From positions 1 to 12,701 of the forward strand of contig PKWK01000333.1 in NCBI GenBank assembly GCA_003133205.1: a stretch of DNA of 12,701 bases. The letters run 5' to 3'. The translations under genes were made by a program, and so were the position numbers. Source of the DNA: Granulicella sp. (lineage in GTDB: Bacteria > Acidobacteriota > Terriglobia > Terriglobales > Acidobacteriaceae). The notes under the pieces were generated by a model. That model ran no database searches. It saw only the letters and a list, made by a program, of their open reading frames with translations, and had not been told where the DNA came from. Position 1 is the stretch's first letter; the number at the start of each line of letters is the position of its first letter. This document shows, piece after piece, positions 12,135 through 12,701 of this stretch.

Positions 12135-12701
12135 CTAGAAGTCGCGGCGGCCTTCCATGGCTCGGGTCATGGTGACTTCGTCAGCGTATTCGATGTCGGA
12201 GCCGGCGGGGACTCCGGTGGCGATGCGGGTGACGTGGAGGGTAGGTGCGATGCGGTGGATCTCCTGGGCGAGGTAGGCCGCGGTGGCTTCGCCTTCGGTG
12301 GTGGGTGAGGTGGCGAGGATGACTTCGCGGATAGTGCGGCCCTCTTCCTCCTGCGATGACGAAAGGCCGTCGGCCTCCTCCGGTGACGCCAAATCGCTGT
12401 CGGCTTCCGAGGGCGTGCCTGCGGGGCTGCCGTTCTCGTCGCGAGATGAGTCAGGCAACGAGGCGGGAGTGAGGCGGGTGAGGAGGTTGGCGATGCGGAG
12501 CTGCTCCGGGCCGATGCCGCCGATGGGGGAGAGCGTGCCGTGGAGGACGTGGTAGACGCCGTTGTAGCTACGCGTCTTTTCGATGGTGGCGATGTTGGTG
12601 GGCTCCTCGACGACGCAGACAATGTGCTGGTCGCGGACGGCGCTGGTGCAGTAGCCGCAGGGGTCAACGTCGGTGATGTTGTTGCAGATGGAGCAGAGGT
12701 G
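12135..12701 (-). CDS. recR: Recombination mediator RecR, N-terminus outside window, with acidic insertion in the Toprim domain
   Basis: The visible 188 residues begin with the zinc finger C-x2-C...C-x2-C (LCSICNNITDVDPCGYC). The Toprim domain follows: QHIVCVVEEPTNIATIEKT, VLHGTLSPIGGIGPEQLRI, then REVILATSPTTEGEATAAYL and a C-terminal RIATGVPAGSDIEYADEVTM. RecR works with RecO and RecF to load RecA on SSB-coated single-stranded DNA. Normal RecR has only a few residues between LLTRL and REVIL. Here about 46 residues rich in Ser, Asp, Glu, Pro and Gly intervene, so the zinc-finger-to-end length is 188 rather than about 145. The reading frame is intact and flanking motifs are conserved, so this is an in-frame insertion, not a frameshift. 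About 55 N-terminal residues (helix-hairpin-helix) lie beyond the right edge. Upstream neighbours are not visible. Confidence 0.95.
   Translation of the reverse strand, partial: HLCSICNNITDVDPCGYCTSAVRDQHIVCVVEEPTNIATIEKTRSYNGVYHVLHGTLSPIGGIGPEQLRIANLLTRLTPASLPDSSRDENGSPAGTPSEADSDLASPEEADGLSSSQEEEGRTIREVILATSPTTEGEATAAYLAQEIHRIAPTLHVTRIATGVPAGSDIEYADEVTMTRAMEGRRDF
12348..12407 (-). repeat. Two imperfect 30-bp tandem units within the recR insertion
   Basis: On the coding strand, 12378-12407 encodes EADSDLASPE and 12348-12377 encodes EADGLSSSQE. By eye the two units agree at about 21 of 30 bases, sharing GCCGAC near the start and GGAG at the end. They suggest growth of the insertion by tandem duplication followed by drift. 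Confidence 0.5.

Noticed and set aside
1..12701. CRISPR array, tRNA/rRNA genes, insertion sequence or prophage
   Set aside because: No regularly spaced repeats, cloverleaf sequences, transposase motifs or phage genes were seen.

Overview
The window looks like chromosomal DNA of a GC-rich soil-type Acidobacteriota (Terriglobia / Acidobacteriaceae-like). This is inferred from the overall look of the proteins, the mix of Shine-Dalgarno-led and apparently leaderless genes, and intergenic repeats of a kind I associate with acidobacterial genomes. No rRNA, tRNA, CRISPR array, transposase or phage gene is visible.

Layout. Positions 1-4311 are read leftward and hold the start of a siroheme-synthase-type precorrin-2 dehydrogenase (cut by the window edge), a ferredoxin-type sulfite/nitrite reductase with its long leader region, phoU, and the L-rhamnose/H+ symporter rhaT. 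A 202-bp divergent promoter region follows. Positions 4514-11312 are read rightward and hold lutA-lutB-lutC (overlapping genes), L-rhamnose isomerase rhaI, a secreted TPR protein and gpmI. Positions 11313-12134 are a repeat-rich region with one probable small membrane-protein gene on the minus strand. From 12135 to the right edge is recR (minus strand, N-terminus outside the window).

Functional themes. (1) Sulfur assimilation: the siroheme-dependent reductase and the siroheme biosynthesis gene form a tight pair, 6 bp apart. The reductase carries a Lys-x-Lys siroheme-pocket signature that favours sulfite over nitrite. Its leader contains a previously unmarked 28-codon ORF with six cysteine codons, five of them in one seven-codon stretch. 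A promoter-like sequence is placed so that this ORF would be translated from a leaderless transcript, and a 7-bp hairpin lies between it and the reductase start. Together these look like a cysteine-responsive attenuator. This is the most interesting signal in the window. (2) Rhamnose use: rhaT and rhaI flank lutABC, so uptake, the first catabolic step and oxidation of the lactate end product are physically linked; the kinase, aldolase and lactaldehyde dehydrogenase are not here. (3) Phosphate signalling: phoU is alone, with a PHO-box-like direct repeat upstream. (4) Housekeeping: gpmI for glycolysis and recR for recombinational repair. RecR has an unusual acidic, partly duplicated insertion inside its Toprim domain.
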